DNA of 64,000 nucleotides, from NCBI RefSeq assembly GCF_001687545.1, contig NZ_CP016545.1:2403001-2467000 (forward strand), written 5' to 3'. Both the position numbers and the translations under genes were made by a program. Under the pieces are notes generated by a model that was given only the letters and a program-made list of their open reading frames with translations, was not told the origin of the DNA and did no database searches. Of the stretch, positions 16,829 to 25,663 are shown piece after piece (within the stretch, counting starts at the first letter, position 1; each line of letters opens with the position of its first letter). This DNA comes from Paraurantiacibacter namhicola (lineage in GTDB: Bacteria; Pseudomonadota; Alphaproteobacteria; Sphingomonadales; Sphingomonadaceae).

Positions 16829-17098
16829 ATGGCGCGCGTGTCTGGAAAGAATGGCGACAAAGAGCTGCTGACGCAGATCGGTTCGCGAATACGAGCGCGG
16901 CGGGGCGAACTTCTTTTGTCGCAGGAAGCTCTTGCCGATGCGGCGAAGATCGACCGTTCGCATATGGGGAAGATCGAGCGCGGCGAGCGCAACGTTACCA
17001 TTCTGAATCTGGCGAAGATCGCCGCTGCGCTTGGCTGTGAACTCGCTCAGCTTGTTAGCGACGGGCCGCCACCGCCAAGCACAGACTGCGCCGGATAG
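16829..17098 (+). CDS. XRE/Cro-type helix-turn-helix regulator
   Basis: 89 residues with a single Cro/CI fold over residues about 14-70 (IGSRIRARRGELLLSQEALA, then DAAKIDRSHMGKIERGERNV and TILNLAKIAAALGCELAQLV). It has no additional domain. It is divergent from the DUF2628/lipoprotein pair, a common layout for a local repressor. Its 3' end overlaps the end of the papain-like gene on the other strand by 44 bases, an unusually long convergent overlap. Confidence 0.85.
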   Translation: MARVSGKNGDKELLTQIGSRIRARRGELLLSQEALADAAKIDRSHMGKIERGERNVTILNLAKIAAALGCELAQLVSDGPPPPSTDCAG

Positions 17099-17588
17099 AG
17101 GATAGCGGCACCCAGTGACCGCCGCTGCTGTCAAAAATGATGGCCCGCGTCCGCGAATACCCTGCCAGCACGGTGTAATGCTCATGCCGATGCACACTGG
17201 CGATGATCGGTCTGCCTTGCAGGAGGGTGCGCTTGATGACGTCGAGCCGGTCGGGCGAACCTCGATGAATGGGCGCTATGGTCATTTGCAGACGATCGTC
17301 CGACGCGACGCGGGCCACGCGCTCTCCTATGCGCTTCAGCATCGTCCACGGTATGCCGGTGTTCAGCCGTTCCCTGAGGTCACCGCGTTCGGCCAGGCGG
17401 TAGATGGCAAACGAGAACAGAGTTGCGCTATCGTAGCGACCCAGCGTTCCGGCCTCGGTCTTCAGCAAGCGGATCGCATTGATGAGCGAATAGATACCGC
17501 ACAGCCCATCGAGCTCGCCCTGCTGGATTGGCAACAATCGCTTCGATGCGGGAAGCCGGAATGACTGCGGCAAGATGTCGTCCGCCAT
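17055..17588 (-). CDS. Papain-like cysteine-peptidase-fold protein
   Basis: 177 residues with a plausible papain-type tetrad in the right order: Gln22 or Gln23 and Cys30 in IQQGELDGLCGIYSLINAIR, His137 in HRHEHYTVLAGYS, and Asp153 in IIFDSSGGHWVPL. This is the layout of C39-like or related small cysteine peptidases. There is no signal peptide or transporter domain, so it probably acts in the cytoplasm. It is encoded directly after the DUF3768 gene (TGATG overlap) and should be translated with it. The substrate is unknown; an island-borne defence, toxin or protein-processing role is possible. Confidence 0.65.
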   Translation of the reverse strand: MADDILPQSFRLPASKRLLPIQQGELDGLCGIYSLINAIRLLKTEAGTLGRYDSATLFSFAIYRLAERGDLRERLNTGIPWTMLKRIGERVARVASDDRLQMTIAPIHRGSPDRLDVIKRTLLQGRPIIASVHRHEHYTVLAGYSRTRAIIFDSSGGHWVPLSSIRRSLCLAVAARR

Positions 17589-17953
17589 CAGTACTCTCGC
17601 GCCAGCATGATCGTGAGCACACGCATGGTGACGGCATCATCGGCAGGGTCGTCCGAACCTGCTTGCAGCGAACGATCGTAATAGTCGATCTTCCAGAACA
17701 GCTTCTCACCACGGTACGTGAAGGCCCCGAAGTCGTGCTCGCCATGCGGGTCGTTCTCCTCGGTGAACTCGTCGAACTCGCTGACCATCACGACGATGTC
17801 CGGCAATGCTCCGTTTGCCAAGTCGATCACGCCCGGAGTGACGAACAGCTGACCTTGCCCGCGCCCCTTGCGCAGCGCATCGTTCAACTCCCGAATGCGT
17901 AGCTTACGGTCCTGCGTGGATTGCAGGCACGCGTCATCGCTCTGACTTTCCAT
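17588..17953 (-). CDS. DUF3768 family protein
   Basis: 121 residues with the DUF3768 signature: RIRELNDALRKG at the start, FDEFTEENDPHGEHDFGAF in the middle, and KLFWKIDYYDRSL plus TMRVLTIMLAREY at the end. These proteins are frequent on plasmids and islands of alphaproteobacteria, and their function is not known. AAGGACACTGACC precedes the ATG, giving a usable ribosome site. It is the first gene of a pair with the papain-like protein and lies 56 bases downstream of the short recombinase gene, which points the same way. Confidence 0.85.
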   Translation of the reverse strand: MESQSDDACLQSTQDRKLRIRELNDALRKGRGQGQLFVTPGVIDLANGALPDIVVMVSEFDEFTEENDPHGEHDFGAFTYRGEKLFWKIDYYDRSLQAGSDDPADDAVTMRVLTIMLAREY

Positions 17954-18009
17954 GGTCAGTGTCCTTTTTTCAAATCTTGAGGGATTGCAGCGAGCCTCGC
18001 TGCCAGGGT

Positions 18010-18591
18010 TTAGATCAGCTTTATGAGCTTGCGCTGGGCGTCACGATCGCCCTGGATGTACCGTTCGGTCGTGGACAGCGCCCGGTGCCCCGCCAGTTCC
18101 TGCACGTCGCGTAAAGAACCGCCGACCTTGGACAGCGAGCGCGCGGCGGTCGTGATGAAAGTACGGCGGCCAGAATGCGATGAGGCGCCATCGATGCCGA
18201 GGTCACGGTAGATCGCAGCAAACCAGTTGACGATACTCTGCGATGTCATCGCCCCGCCCCGTTCTGACTGGACTATGAAACCGGACCTCGGCGATCCCGA
18301 AGCTTGATGATGTTGACGAAGGGCCTTCTTCAACTCAAGCTGCAGCGGGATGATCCGTCCACTGCCATATTTAGCAATCGCCCCCGGCACGGTGAGCGCG
18401 TCAGCGATCTTACCGTCCGACCGCAATACCATCGGCCAGGTGAGCTGACTGATCTCGCATGCCCGCAAGCCAGCTTTGAAGCTCGCCAGCACGATGATTT
18501 GATTTCGTAGAGGGTGCCGAAGCCTGCCGACATGTGTGTACAATCGGCGCACGTCAGCCGGTTCGAGCACTCGTGCGGGTGCCCGTCTCAT
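18010..18591 (-). CDS. Short tyrosine recombinase (second integrase)
   Basis: 193 residues, consisting almost only of the catalytic domain of a tyrosine recombinase. ASFKAGLRACEISQL carries the first catalytic Arg, SSHSGRRTFITTAA is the H-x-x-R box, and GHRALSTTERYIQGD contains the second His and the nucleophile Tyr. The N-terminal arm-binding and core-binding domains of full-length phage integrases are reduced to about 20 residues. No tRNA fragment or direct repeat was found beside it. It resembles the small recombinases of plasmid and island loci in sphingomonads. It may mark the edge of an older element inside the island. Confidence 0.85.
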   Translation of the reverse strand: MRRAPARVLEPADVRRLYTHVGRLRHPLRNQIIVLASFKAGLRACEISQLTWPMVLRSDGKIADALTVPGAIAKYGSGRIIPLQLELKKALRQHHQASGSPRSGFIVQSERGGAMTSQSIVNWFAAIYRDLGIDGASSHSGRRTFITTAARSLSKVGGSLRDVQELAGHRALSTTERYIQGDRDAQRKLIKLI

Positions 18592-18784
18592 GGTTATCTC
18601 CGATTTTTAAGAATGCGCAGCGCATGCCGCTGCTGACTGTCAATTAGCGCAACTTAATGGCCATGTCAATTTGTTGTTTAAAATCAACCTGTTGAAACGA
18701 GTTCAAGCCATTGCAGCTGTTTACAAGTGAACGACCGAATTTGGGCCGAAAGAAGACGAGCCGGTTACGGAGGTCAGATAGTGG

Positions 18785-19174
18785 AAAGCTGTCGTTCCAC
18801 TTTCGGCTGCGATCGCGACGTTCTGGCACCCGGCACAGAGATTGGTCCTGCTCTCGTCATGGCCGGAGCGCGCCACCTGCTGTTGCCGCTGGCCGAGCGG
18901 CAACGCTGGCCACGATGACTTACGACCTCGACGCCGGGCGCACTCTCGTGCGGGCGCACGATCTCACTACCATCAGCCTGGTCTAGCGGGCCGGGCAAGA
19001 CCGCTTCGTTGTGCACAACGCCTTCGCTTCAGGCGGTGTGCTGGAAGCCCGGCCACCGGCGCAGCGGCGGGGGCGCTGGACGGTTATCTGCGCGATGCCC
19101 ACGGCCCCGCGCCCGAACGGATCACGATCATGCAGAGCGAGGACATGGGCAGCCTGTCGCAGATCACGGTCTAA
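18785..19174 (+). pseudogene. Decayed PhzF-family isomerase fragment
   Basis: Pieces of a PhzF-like protein follow in order, but in different frames. VMAGARHLLLPLAERQR is in one frame, then LATMTYDLDAGRTLVRAHDL in another with a stop soon after. GSPATGAAAGALDGYLRD and ITIMQSEDMGSLSQI lie in a third frame ending at 19174. In intact members these match the central strand, the DPATG(A/S)A loop and the C-terminal QG-x-x-MGRPS motif. The N-terminal half is missing. At least two frameshifts and the missing half make it non-functional. It lies between the second recombinase and the metal-efflux operon, where recombination scars are expected. Confidence 0.65.
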
Positions 19175-19265
19175 CTTCCTTCTGAACCGGGATCGCCCCT
19201 GTTCGTGTCGGGAACCACCCGCGCGATCAACTGTTGAAGTCATCTGCTGCGCGAGCGTGCCTCGG

Positions 19266-21251
19266 TCACCCCTCGTAACGCAGCAGGCGCAGCGCGTTGA
19301 ACACCACCAGCAGGGTCGAGCCTTCGTGCGCGATCACTGCGGGGCCGATGCCCAGGCCCAGAATGGTTGCAGGGACCAGCAGCGCCACCACGCCTAGGCT
19401 GACATAGACGTTCTGGCGGATGATCGAGCGGGCCTTGCGCGACAGGCCGACGGCGAAGGGCAGGTGCCGCAGGTCGTCCGCCATCAAGGCGACATCGGCG
19501 GTCTCCAGCGCCACGTCCGACCCCGCCGCGCCCATCGCGATGCCCACGGTGGCGCTGGCCATCGCGGGGGCGTCGTTGACCCCGTCACCGACCATCGCGA
19601 CCATCCCCTCCTTGCCGAGCGCGGCGATAGTATCGACCTTGTCCTGCGGCATCAGGTCGCCGCGCGCCTCGTCCAGTCCCACCTCGCGAGCGATGGCTTC
19701 GGCGACGCCGGTGTGATCGCCCGAGATCATCACCATCCGCTCGATCCCCAGCGCGCGCAGTTCGGCGAGCGCCTCGCGTGCGCCCTCGCGCGGGGTGTCC
19801 ATGAGGCCGATGACGCCGAGGTCGCGCGTCCCATGGCGCACCACCATCGTCGTGCGGCCTTCGGAACGCATGCGCTCGATGAGGGCGGAGGCCTGCTCGC
19901 CTAGCTGAGCAATCCCGTCCGCACCGAACATCTCTGCCTTGCCGATCAGCACGGTTTCGCCGTCCAGACCCGCGCGGACCCCGCGTCCGGTCAGACTTTC
20001 GAGCCCGCCTGCCTCCAGTCTCGGCCCATCCCCGAGCCGTGCCGTGCCGTCGCGCACCACCGCCTGGGCCAACGGGTGATCGCTCAGCGCTTCGACCGCC
20101 ACAGCCACTTGCAGCAGCTCGGACTCTTCAACGCCGTCCACCGGAAGCACGTCGGTGATGCGGGGCTCGCCTTCCGTCAAAGTGCCGGTCTTGTCGAAAG
20201 CCATCGCCGTCAGCGTGCCGAGATCCTCCAGCGCGGCGCCCCCCTTGATCAGCACGCCGCTGCGGGCCGCGCGCCCGATGCCCGACAGCACCGCGCTGGG
20301 CGTAGCGATGGCGAGCGCGCAGGGGCTGGCCGCGACAAGCACCGCCATCGAGCGGTAGAAGCTGTCGCGAAACGGCTCGTCCACCACCACCCAGGCGAAC
20401 AACAGCAGCACGGCGAGCACCAGCACGGCGGGCACGAAGATACGCTCGAACCGGTCGGTCATGCGCTGGGTGGGCGAGCGACCCGTCTCGACCGCGGCGA
20501 CCAGTTCGGCGACCTTGCTGAGCGTGCTTTCGGACGCGATGCGCGTGACCTCGATTTCTAGCGCGCCGCTGCCGTTGATCGTCCCGGCGAACACGCGTTC
20601 ATCGTCTTTCAGGGCTTGCGGCTGCGCCCGCGCTACTGCGCGATCCGCCACGGGCGCCTTGTCGACCGGAATGCTTTCGCCCGTGACCGGAGCCTGATCA
20701 ATCGCCGACCGGCCCTTGATGACGAAGCCGTCCGCCGCCAGCCGCTCATTGGGGCGGACAAGTACGACATCACCCACGACCAGCTCTTCGACCGGCACTT
20801 CGATCGACTGACCATCGCGCAGGACAGTGGCACGGTCCGGAGCGAGCTCGGCGAGCGCGTCGATCGCCCGCTTGGCCCTGCCCATCGCGTAGCTTTCCAG
20901 CGCGTGGCCGAGGCTGAAGAGAAACAGCAGCAGCGCCCCTTCGGCAAATTCGCCCAGGATCGCCGCCCCGGTTGCCGCCACCAGCATCAGCGAATCAATC
21001 TTGAACTGCCGTGCCAGCGCGTTCTGCACCGCTTCGCGCAAGGTGAAGAACCCGCCGAAGAAATACGCTGCGACATAAAACGCCAGCGGCAGCCAGTCGG
21101 GTGCCGAGGGAACCAACTTTTCCACCGCGAAGCCTGCCGCCAGCGTAACGCCGGACAGGATTGCGAAGGCCAGCTCGATGGGGACGCCAAACAGTCTGGC
21201 GTCCCCGTGGGCGTGGTTGTGCTTGTCGGTGTGGTTATGATCATCCGCCAT
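19266..21251 (-). CDS. P1B-4-type heavy-metal-exporting ATPase (CzcP/CoaT-like)
   Basis: A 661-residue inner-membrane P-type ATPase. The N-terminus is His-rich (HNHTDKHNHAHGD) in place of a ferredoxin-like metal domain. The A-domain loop is APVTGES, the transmembrane metal site is SPC (Ser309-Pro-Cys311), phosphorylation is at DKTGT (Asp353), and the hinge is VGDGVNDAP. HEGST in the last membrane helix (His642) with SPC is the P1B-4 signature, pointing to Co, Zn, Fe or Cd export instead of copper. It overlaps the RND pump gene by 11 bases and is the last gene of the czc operon. The pair would move cytoplasmic metal to the periplasm for the RND complex to expel. Confidence 0.92.
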   Translation of the reverse strand: MADDHNHTDKHNHAHGDARLFGVPIELAFAILSGVTLAAGFAVEKLVPSAPDWLPLAFYVAAYFFGGFFTLREAVQNALARQFKIDSLMLVAATGAAILGEFAEGALLLFLFSLGHALESYAMGRAKRAIDALAELAPDRATVLRDGQSIEVPVEELVVGDVVLVRPNERLAADGFVIKGRSAIDQAPVTGESIPVDKAPVADRAVARAQPQALKDDERVFAGTINGSGALEIEVTRIASESTLSKVAELVAAVETGRSPTQRMTDRFERIFVPAVLVLAVLLLFAWVVVDEPFRDSFYRSMAVLVAASPCALAIATPSAVLSGIGRAARSGVLIKGGAALEDLGTLTAMAFDKTGTLTEGEPRITDVLPVDGVEESELLQVAVAVEALSDHPLAQAVVRDGTARLGDGPRLEAGGLESLTGRGVRAGLDGETVLIGKAEMFGADGIAQLGEQASALIERMRSEGRTTMVVRHGTRDLGVIGLMDTPREGAREALAELRALGIERMVMISGDHTGVAEAIAREVGLDEARGDLMPQDKVDTIAALGKEGMVAMVGDGVNDAPAMASATVGIAMGAAGSDVALETADVALMADDLRHLPFAVGLSRKARSIIRQNVYVSLGVVALLVPATILGLGIGPAVIAHEGSTLLVVFNALRLLRYEG

Positions 21252-24200
21252 GATGCGGTGCTCCTTCGATAGCAGGTTCGATTTCGGGAAGGTCGTCCCG
21301 TCCGCGCAGCACCAGCCGCGCGATGGCGGGCAGCACGAACAGGGTCAGCGCGGTCGCGGTAATCAGGCCGCCGATGACCACGGTGGCCAGAGGACGCTGC
21401 ACCTCAGCGCCCGTTCCGCTGGCGATCGCCATCGGCACGAAACCGAGCGAGGCGACCAGCGCCGTCATCAGCACCGGCCGTAAGCGAGCGAGCGCGCCGT
21501 CTGCGATAGCCTCCGCTAGCGGCAGGCCATCGGCCAAGCGCTGGCGGATCGCGGTCATCATCACGAGCCCGTTCAGCACCGCCACTCCCGACAGGGCGAT
21601 GAAGCCGACCGCCGCCGATACGGAGAACGGCATTCCGCGCAAGGCAAGGGCGAAGACGCCGCCCGCCAGCGCCATCGGAATAGCACTGAACACCGCCAGC
21701 GCGGGAACCCAGCCGCCCAGCGCCATGAACAGCAGCAGCAGCACCAGCGCGAAGCACAGCGGCACCACCAGCGAGAGGCGCGCCTGCGCTTCCTGCAAGT
21801 TCTGGTACTGCCCGCCCCATTCGATGAAGGAGGCCGGGGGCAGGGTGACGCCATCGGCCACCTTGCCCTGCGCTTCCTCCACGAAAGAGCCGAGATCGCG
21901 TTCGCGCACATTGGCCGACACGATCACCAGCCGCCGCCCCTGCTCGCGCCGCACCTCGGCCAGCCCATCCACCACGCGGAAGCTGGCAAGCTGTCGCAAG
22001 GGCACGCTCACGCCGTTGTCGAGCAGCACTGGCAAGGCGCCGAGCTGGTCGAAATCGTTGCGCGTGGCGTCGGGCAGGCGCACGACCACATCGAACCGGC
22101 GGTCGCCGTCGAACACCAGCCCCGCAGGCCTGCCGCCCAGCGCGATGGCCACCGATTGCGCGACCTCTTCCACCGTCAACCCGTAGCGGGCGATGGTGGC
22201 GCGATCGAAATCGACGTCGAGCGTGGGAAAGCCGGTGACCTGCTGGACTTTGACGTCGGCGCTGCCGGGTGTGGATTGCAGCAATTGCGCCACTTCCCCG
22301 GCGGACGCTGTCAGCGCCTCCAGATCGTCGCCATACAGCTTCACCGCAACATCGCCGCGCACGCCCGCGATCAGCTCGTTGAAGCGCAGCTGGATCGGCT
22401 GGCTGAACTCGTAGAGATTGCCGACAAGTCCGCCCAGCTCCTCCTCCATCTGCGCCACCAGATCTTCCTTCGCCAGGTCCGGATCGGGCCATTCCTCGCG
22501 CGGCTTGAGGATGACATAGGCATCCGATGCATTGGGCGGCATCGGGTCGCTCGCCACCTCCGCCGTGCCGGTGCGCGAGAACACCAGCGCGACCTGCGGA
22601 AAGGCCGCCAACTTGCGCTCGACCTGCCGCTGCATTGCCAGCGACTGCTCGATCCCGGTCGAGGGGATGCGCAGCGACTGCACCGCCAGATCGCGTTCGT
22701 CGAGTTGCGGCGTGAACTCGCTGCCGAGGAGGGTGAACACCACCGCGGAAATCGCGAAAAGCCCTGCGCCTGCGCCGATCACCGGCCAGGGCCGCGCGAT
22801 CGCCCTGCGCACTGCCGGGCCGTAACGGGCCTTCGCAGCGCGCACCGGGCGAACCTCCTTCTCGGTCAGCTTCTTGTTCAGCAGCACCGCCACCATCGCC
22901 GGAACGAAGGTGAGCGAGAGGACGAAGGCCGAAGCCAGCGCCAGCATCACTGTGATCGCCATCGGCGAAAAGGTCTTGCCCTCGACCCCCGTAAAGGTGA
23001 GCAACGGGGCATAGACCAGCAGGATGATCGCCTGGCCATAGACCGTGGGCTTGATCATTTCCTGCGCTGCGGCGCGCGTTTCAGAGAGCCGTTCCTTGAG
23101 GTCCAGCAAGCGCCCTTCGTGATGCTGGCGGGCGGCCAGTCGCGCAACGCTGTTCTCCACGATGATGACCGCGCCATCAACGATCAGTCCGAAATCGAGC
23201 GCCCCCAGGCTCATCAGATTGCCCGAAACCCCAAGCCGGTTCATCCCGATTGCCGCCATCAGCATGGACAGCGGAATGACCAGTGCGGCAATGATCGCGG
23301 CGCGGATATTGCCAAGCATGAAGAACAGCACGGCGATAACCAGCAACGCGCCTTCGGCGAGGTTCTTTTCGACCGTGGCGATGGTCGCATCGACCAGCGA
23401 AGAGCGGTTGTAGACTATGGTGGCCTTCACCCCTGCGGGCAGCGAACTCTGGACCTCTTTCAACCGCTCTGCCGCCTCTGCCGCCACTGTCCGGCTGTTT
23501 TCGCCGCTGCGCATCAGCACCGTGCCGATCACCGCTTCCTCGCCATTGAGCGAGGCTGCGCCTGTGCGCAGATCGCCACCGATTGCCACGGTGGCCACAT
23601 CGCCGATCCGCACCGGCACGCCTTCGCGCGTGGTAACGACCGCCTGTTCGAGATCGGCGATACCGCCCAGCCGCGCATCCACGCGCACCAGCAAAGCCTC
23701 TCCCGCACGGTCCACAAAATTCGCACCCTCCGCGAGGTTGGCGCGTTCAAGCGCTTCGATCAGTTCGTCGAAGGACAGGCCATAACCGGTCAGCCGCGCG
23801 GGATCGGGCTGCACCAGAAATTGCTTCTCGAAACCGCCGATGGAATCGACTCCGGCGACGCCATCGACCGAACGCATCAGCGGCGCGATCACCCAGTCCT
23901 GCACGGTTCGCAGGTATGCGGCTCGCGCCACATCGCTATCCAGCCGGTCACCGCGCTCGGTGACGAAAGTGCCGTCCGCCTGCCAGCCGGTGCTTCCACC
24001 CCGCGGGGCATCCTTCCCGCCCGGATGGACATAATCGACCGAATACATCAGCACTTCGCCAAGGCCGGTGGAAATCGGCCCCATGGACAGCTCTGCACCC
24101 TCCGGCAGCTCGGAACCGATCGGGACAAGTCGTTCGCTCACCTGCTGGCGCGCAAAATAGATGTCAGTCCCTTCCTCGAAAATCGCGGTGACCTGGCTGA

Positions 24201-24522
24201 AGCCGTTGCGCGAAATGGAGCGGGTCATCTCCAGCCCCTCGATCCCCGCCAGCCCGGTTTCGATGGGGAACGTCACCTGCGTTTCCACCTGATCAGGCGA
24301 AAGCGCGGGCGCGATGGTGTTGATCTGCACCTGCGTGTTGGTGATATCCGGCACGGCATCGATCGGCAGGCGTAGCAGGTTCAGCGCGCCCCATCCGGCG
24401 ACCAGCAGGGTAAGAAGAATGACCGCCCAGCGGAACCGCACTGACAGGTCTAGGATCGCGCCAATCGGGCCGGAGCGGCTGTCTGCCTGTGTTGGTAATT
24501 GCGCCTGTGCATCAGTGACCAT
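21241..24522 (-). CDS. czcA: Heavy-metal efflux RND pump, CzcA type
   Basis: A 1093-residue inner-membrane proton/metal antiporter that pumps cations from periplasm or cytoplasm through the envelope. The N-terminal helix is followed by RLPIDAVPDITNTQVQINT, characteristic of this subfamily. The fourth membrane helix carries DFGLIVDGAVIIVENS (residues 443-458), the DFG-x3-DGA-x3-VEN pattern of Zn/Co/Cd pumps and unlike the copper/silver CusA pattern. Length is normal, with no frameshift. It overlaps czcB by 11 bases upstream and the ATPase gene by 11 downstream, so translation is coupled through the operon. Confidence 0.95.
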   Translation of the reverse strand: MVTDAQAQLPTQADSRSGPIGAILDLSVRFRWAVILLTLLVAGWGALNLLRLPIDAVPDITNTQVQINTIAPALSPDQVETQVTFPIETGLAGIEGLEMTRSISRNGFSQVTAIFEEGTDIYFARQQVSERLVPIGSELPEGAELSMGPISTGLGEVLMYSVDYVHPGGKDAPRGGSTGWQADGTFVTERGDRLDSDVARAAYLRTVQDWVIAPLMRSVDGVAGVDSIGGFEKQFLVQPDPARLTGYGLSFDELIEALERANLAEGANFVDRAGEALLVRVDARLGGIADLEQAVVTTREGVPVRIGDVATVAIGGDLRTGAASLNGEEAVIGTVLMRSGENSRTVAAEAAERLKEVQSSLPAGVKATIVYNRSSLVDATIATVEKNLAEGALLVIAVLFFMLGNIRAAIIAALVIPLSMLMAAIGMNRLGVSGNLMSLGALDFGLIVDGAVIIVENSVARLAARQHHEGRLLDLKERLSETRAAAQEMIKPTVYGQAIILLVYAPLLTFTGVEGKTFSPMAITVMLALASAFVLSLTFVPAMVAVLLNKKLTEKEVRPVRAAKARYGPAVRRAIARPWPVIGAGAGLFAISAVVFTLLGSEFTPQLDERDLAVQSLRIPSTGIEQSLAMQRQVERKLAAFPQVALVFSRTGTAEVASDPMPPNASDAYVILKPREEWPDPDLAKEDLVAQMEEELGGLVGNLYEFSQPIQLRFNELIAGVRGDVAVKLYGDDLEALTASAGEVAQLLQSTPGSADVKVQQVTGFPTLDVDFDRATIARYGLTVEEVAQSVAIALGGRPAGLVFDGDRRFDVVVRLPDATRNDFDQLGALPVLLDNGVSVPLRQLASFRVVDGLAEVRREQGRRLVIVSANVRERDLGSFVEEAQGKVADGVTLPPASFIEWGGQYQNLQEAQARLSLVVPLCFALVLLLLFMALGGWVPALAVFSAIPMALAGGVFALALRGMPFSVSAAVGFIALSGVAVLNGLVMMTAIRQRLADGLPLAEAIADGALARLRPVLMTALVASLGFVPMAIASGTGAEVQRPLATVVIGGLITATALTLFVLPAIARLVLRGRDDLPEIEPAIEGAPHHGG

Positions 24523-25663
24523 GGGTTGCGCCCTCCTTGCCCAGTTCGGCCTTCAGCAAGAAAGCATTGGTCGTGGCGATGATTTTGCCGGGTTCGAGGC
24601 CCGACAGGATCGTCACCCTGCCGCCAGAACGGTTGCCCGTTTCGACCGGCTGGGTGCGGAAACCCGTGCGGGTGCGGACAAAAACGACCTCGCGCCCCTC
24701 CACGACCTGTACCGCGTCTTCCGGTATGGCCATCCGGTTCGTATCGATCTCTCCCGAAGGCCGCAGACGGGCCTGCAGGAAAGATCCGGGCTGCAATCCG
24801 GGGATGGACCGCACTAGACCCAGCACGGCGGTTGCCGAGCGGCTTTCCGGGTCGAGCGAGGGCGTGACCGAGCGCACCCGCGCACCGATCTCGCGCCCGT
24901 CGGGTAGCAACAGTGCTGCTTCGTCGCCGGGGGAAATGCGGCTCGCATCGACGAAGGGGAGGGCCACTTCCACTTGCAGCGCCGCCGGGTCAACAACGCG
25001 GTAGAGTTCGTCGCCCGCGTTGACATAGGCACCCAGCGTCGCATCCGAGGCGGTGATGCGCCCCGACAGCGGGCTGGTGACGGCCAGAGAGCGGCCATCG
25101 CCGCTGACTCCGGCGGCGGCATAGGCTGCCTCCGCGCGGCGCACCTCGGCCTGGGCGACCATTAGGTGGGCGCGCGCTGTTTCGAGATCCTGCCTGGCAG
25201 TGACACCCTCTTCGAACAGCCGCCGTTCGCGCTCGTAAGCTGCCTGCAATTCCACTGCTTCGGCCCGCGCGGCGCTGAGCGTTGCTGCCAGATCGGCTGC
25301 TTCGGCACTCTCGATCCGTGCCACCACTTCACCGCGCCTGACGCTGTCGCCGAGCGTCTTGGAAATGCTGCGCACGATGCCAGGTGCCCGTGCGTCGATG
25401 ACACCGACACCCGTTGGACTGGCCACGACCGTCGCGGGGAACAGCAGCTCGACCGCCGCTCCGCGCCCGACAGTCTCGAGTGAGATCCCGGCATTTCGAA
25501 TCTGCTCCGGCGAAAGCGTGAGGACGCCTTCGACCTCCGCTTCGGTGCCCTCGGCATGATCATCCTCGTCATGGGCTTGAGGGTGATCGGGCCAGGCAGC
25601 CCATGTCCCGATCATCAGGGCGGCGGCGGCGATGCCGCATGCGATCTTGTGCGCGGCTTTCAT
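24512..25663 (-). CDS. czcB: RND efflux periplasmic adaptor, CzcB type
   Basis: 383 residues. An N-terminal membrane/signal segment is followed by a metal-ligand-rich stretch (HPQAHDEDDHAEGTEAE) typical of CzcB. The lipoyl/barrel-sandwich halves frame an alpha-hairpin (AAYERERRLFEEGVTARQDL), then VTSPLSGRITASDATLGAYV. The C-terminal domain has RMAIPEDAVQVVEGREVVFV. It bridges the inner-membrane pump and the TolC-like channel. Its ATG overlaps the stop of czcC by four bases. Zn/Co/Cd specificity is inferred from the acidic His-rich segment and from the pump. Confidence 0.92.
   Translation of the reverse strand: MKAAHKIACGIAAAALMIGTWAAWPDHPQAHDEDDHAEGTEAEVEGVLTLSPEQIRNAGISLETVGRGAAVELLFPATVVASPTGVGVIDARAPGIVRSISKTLGDSVRRGEVVARIESAEAADLAATLSAARAEAVELQAAYERERRLFEEGVTARQDLETARAHLMVAQAEVRRAEAAYAAAGVSGDGRSLAVTSPLSGRITASDATLGAYVNAGDELYRVVDPAALQVEVALPFVDASRISPGDEAALLLPDGREIGARVRSVTPSLDPESRSATAVLGLVRSIPGLQPGSFLQARLRPSGEIDTNRMAIPEDAVQVVEGREVVFVRTRTGFRTQPVETGNRSGGRVTILSGLEPGKIIATTNAFLLKAELGKEGATHGH

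Noticed and set aside
18842-19174. A functional small gene
   Set aside because: Only its second half resembles a known family (PhzF), and the matching upstream parts are in other frames. It is called a pseudogene.
22156-24375. A 739-codon open frame on the plus strand
   Set aside because: It is fully antisense to czcA. Its translation is rich in Arg/His/Gln with no motif.
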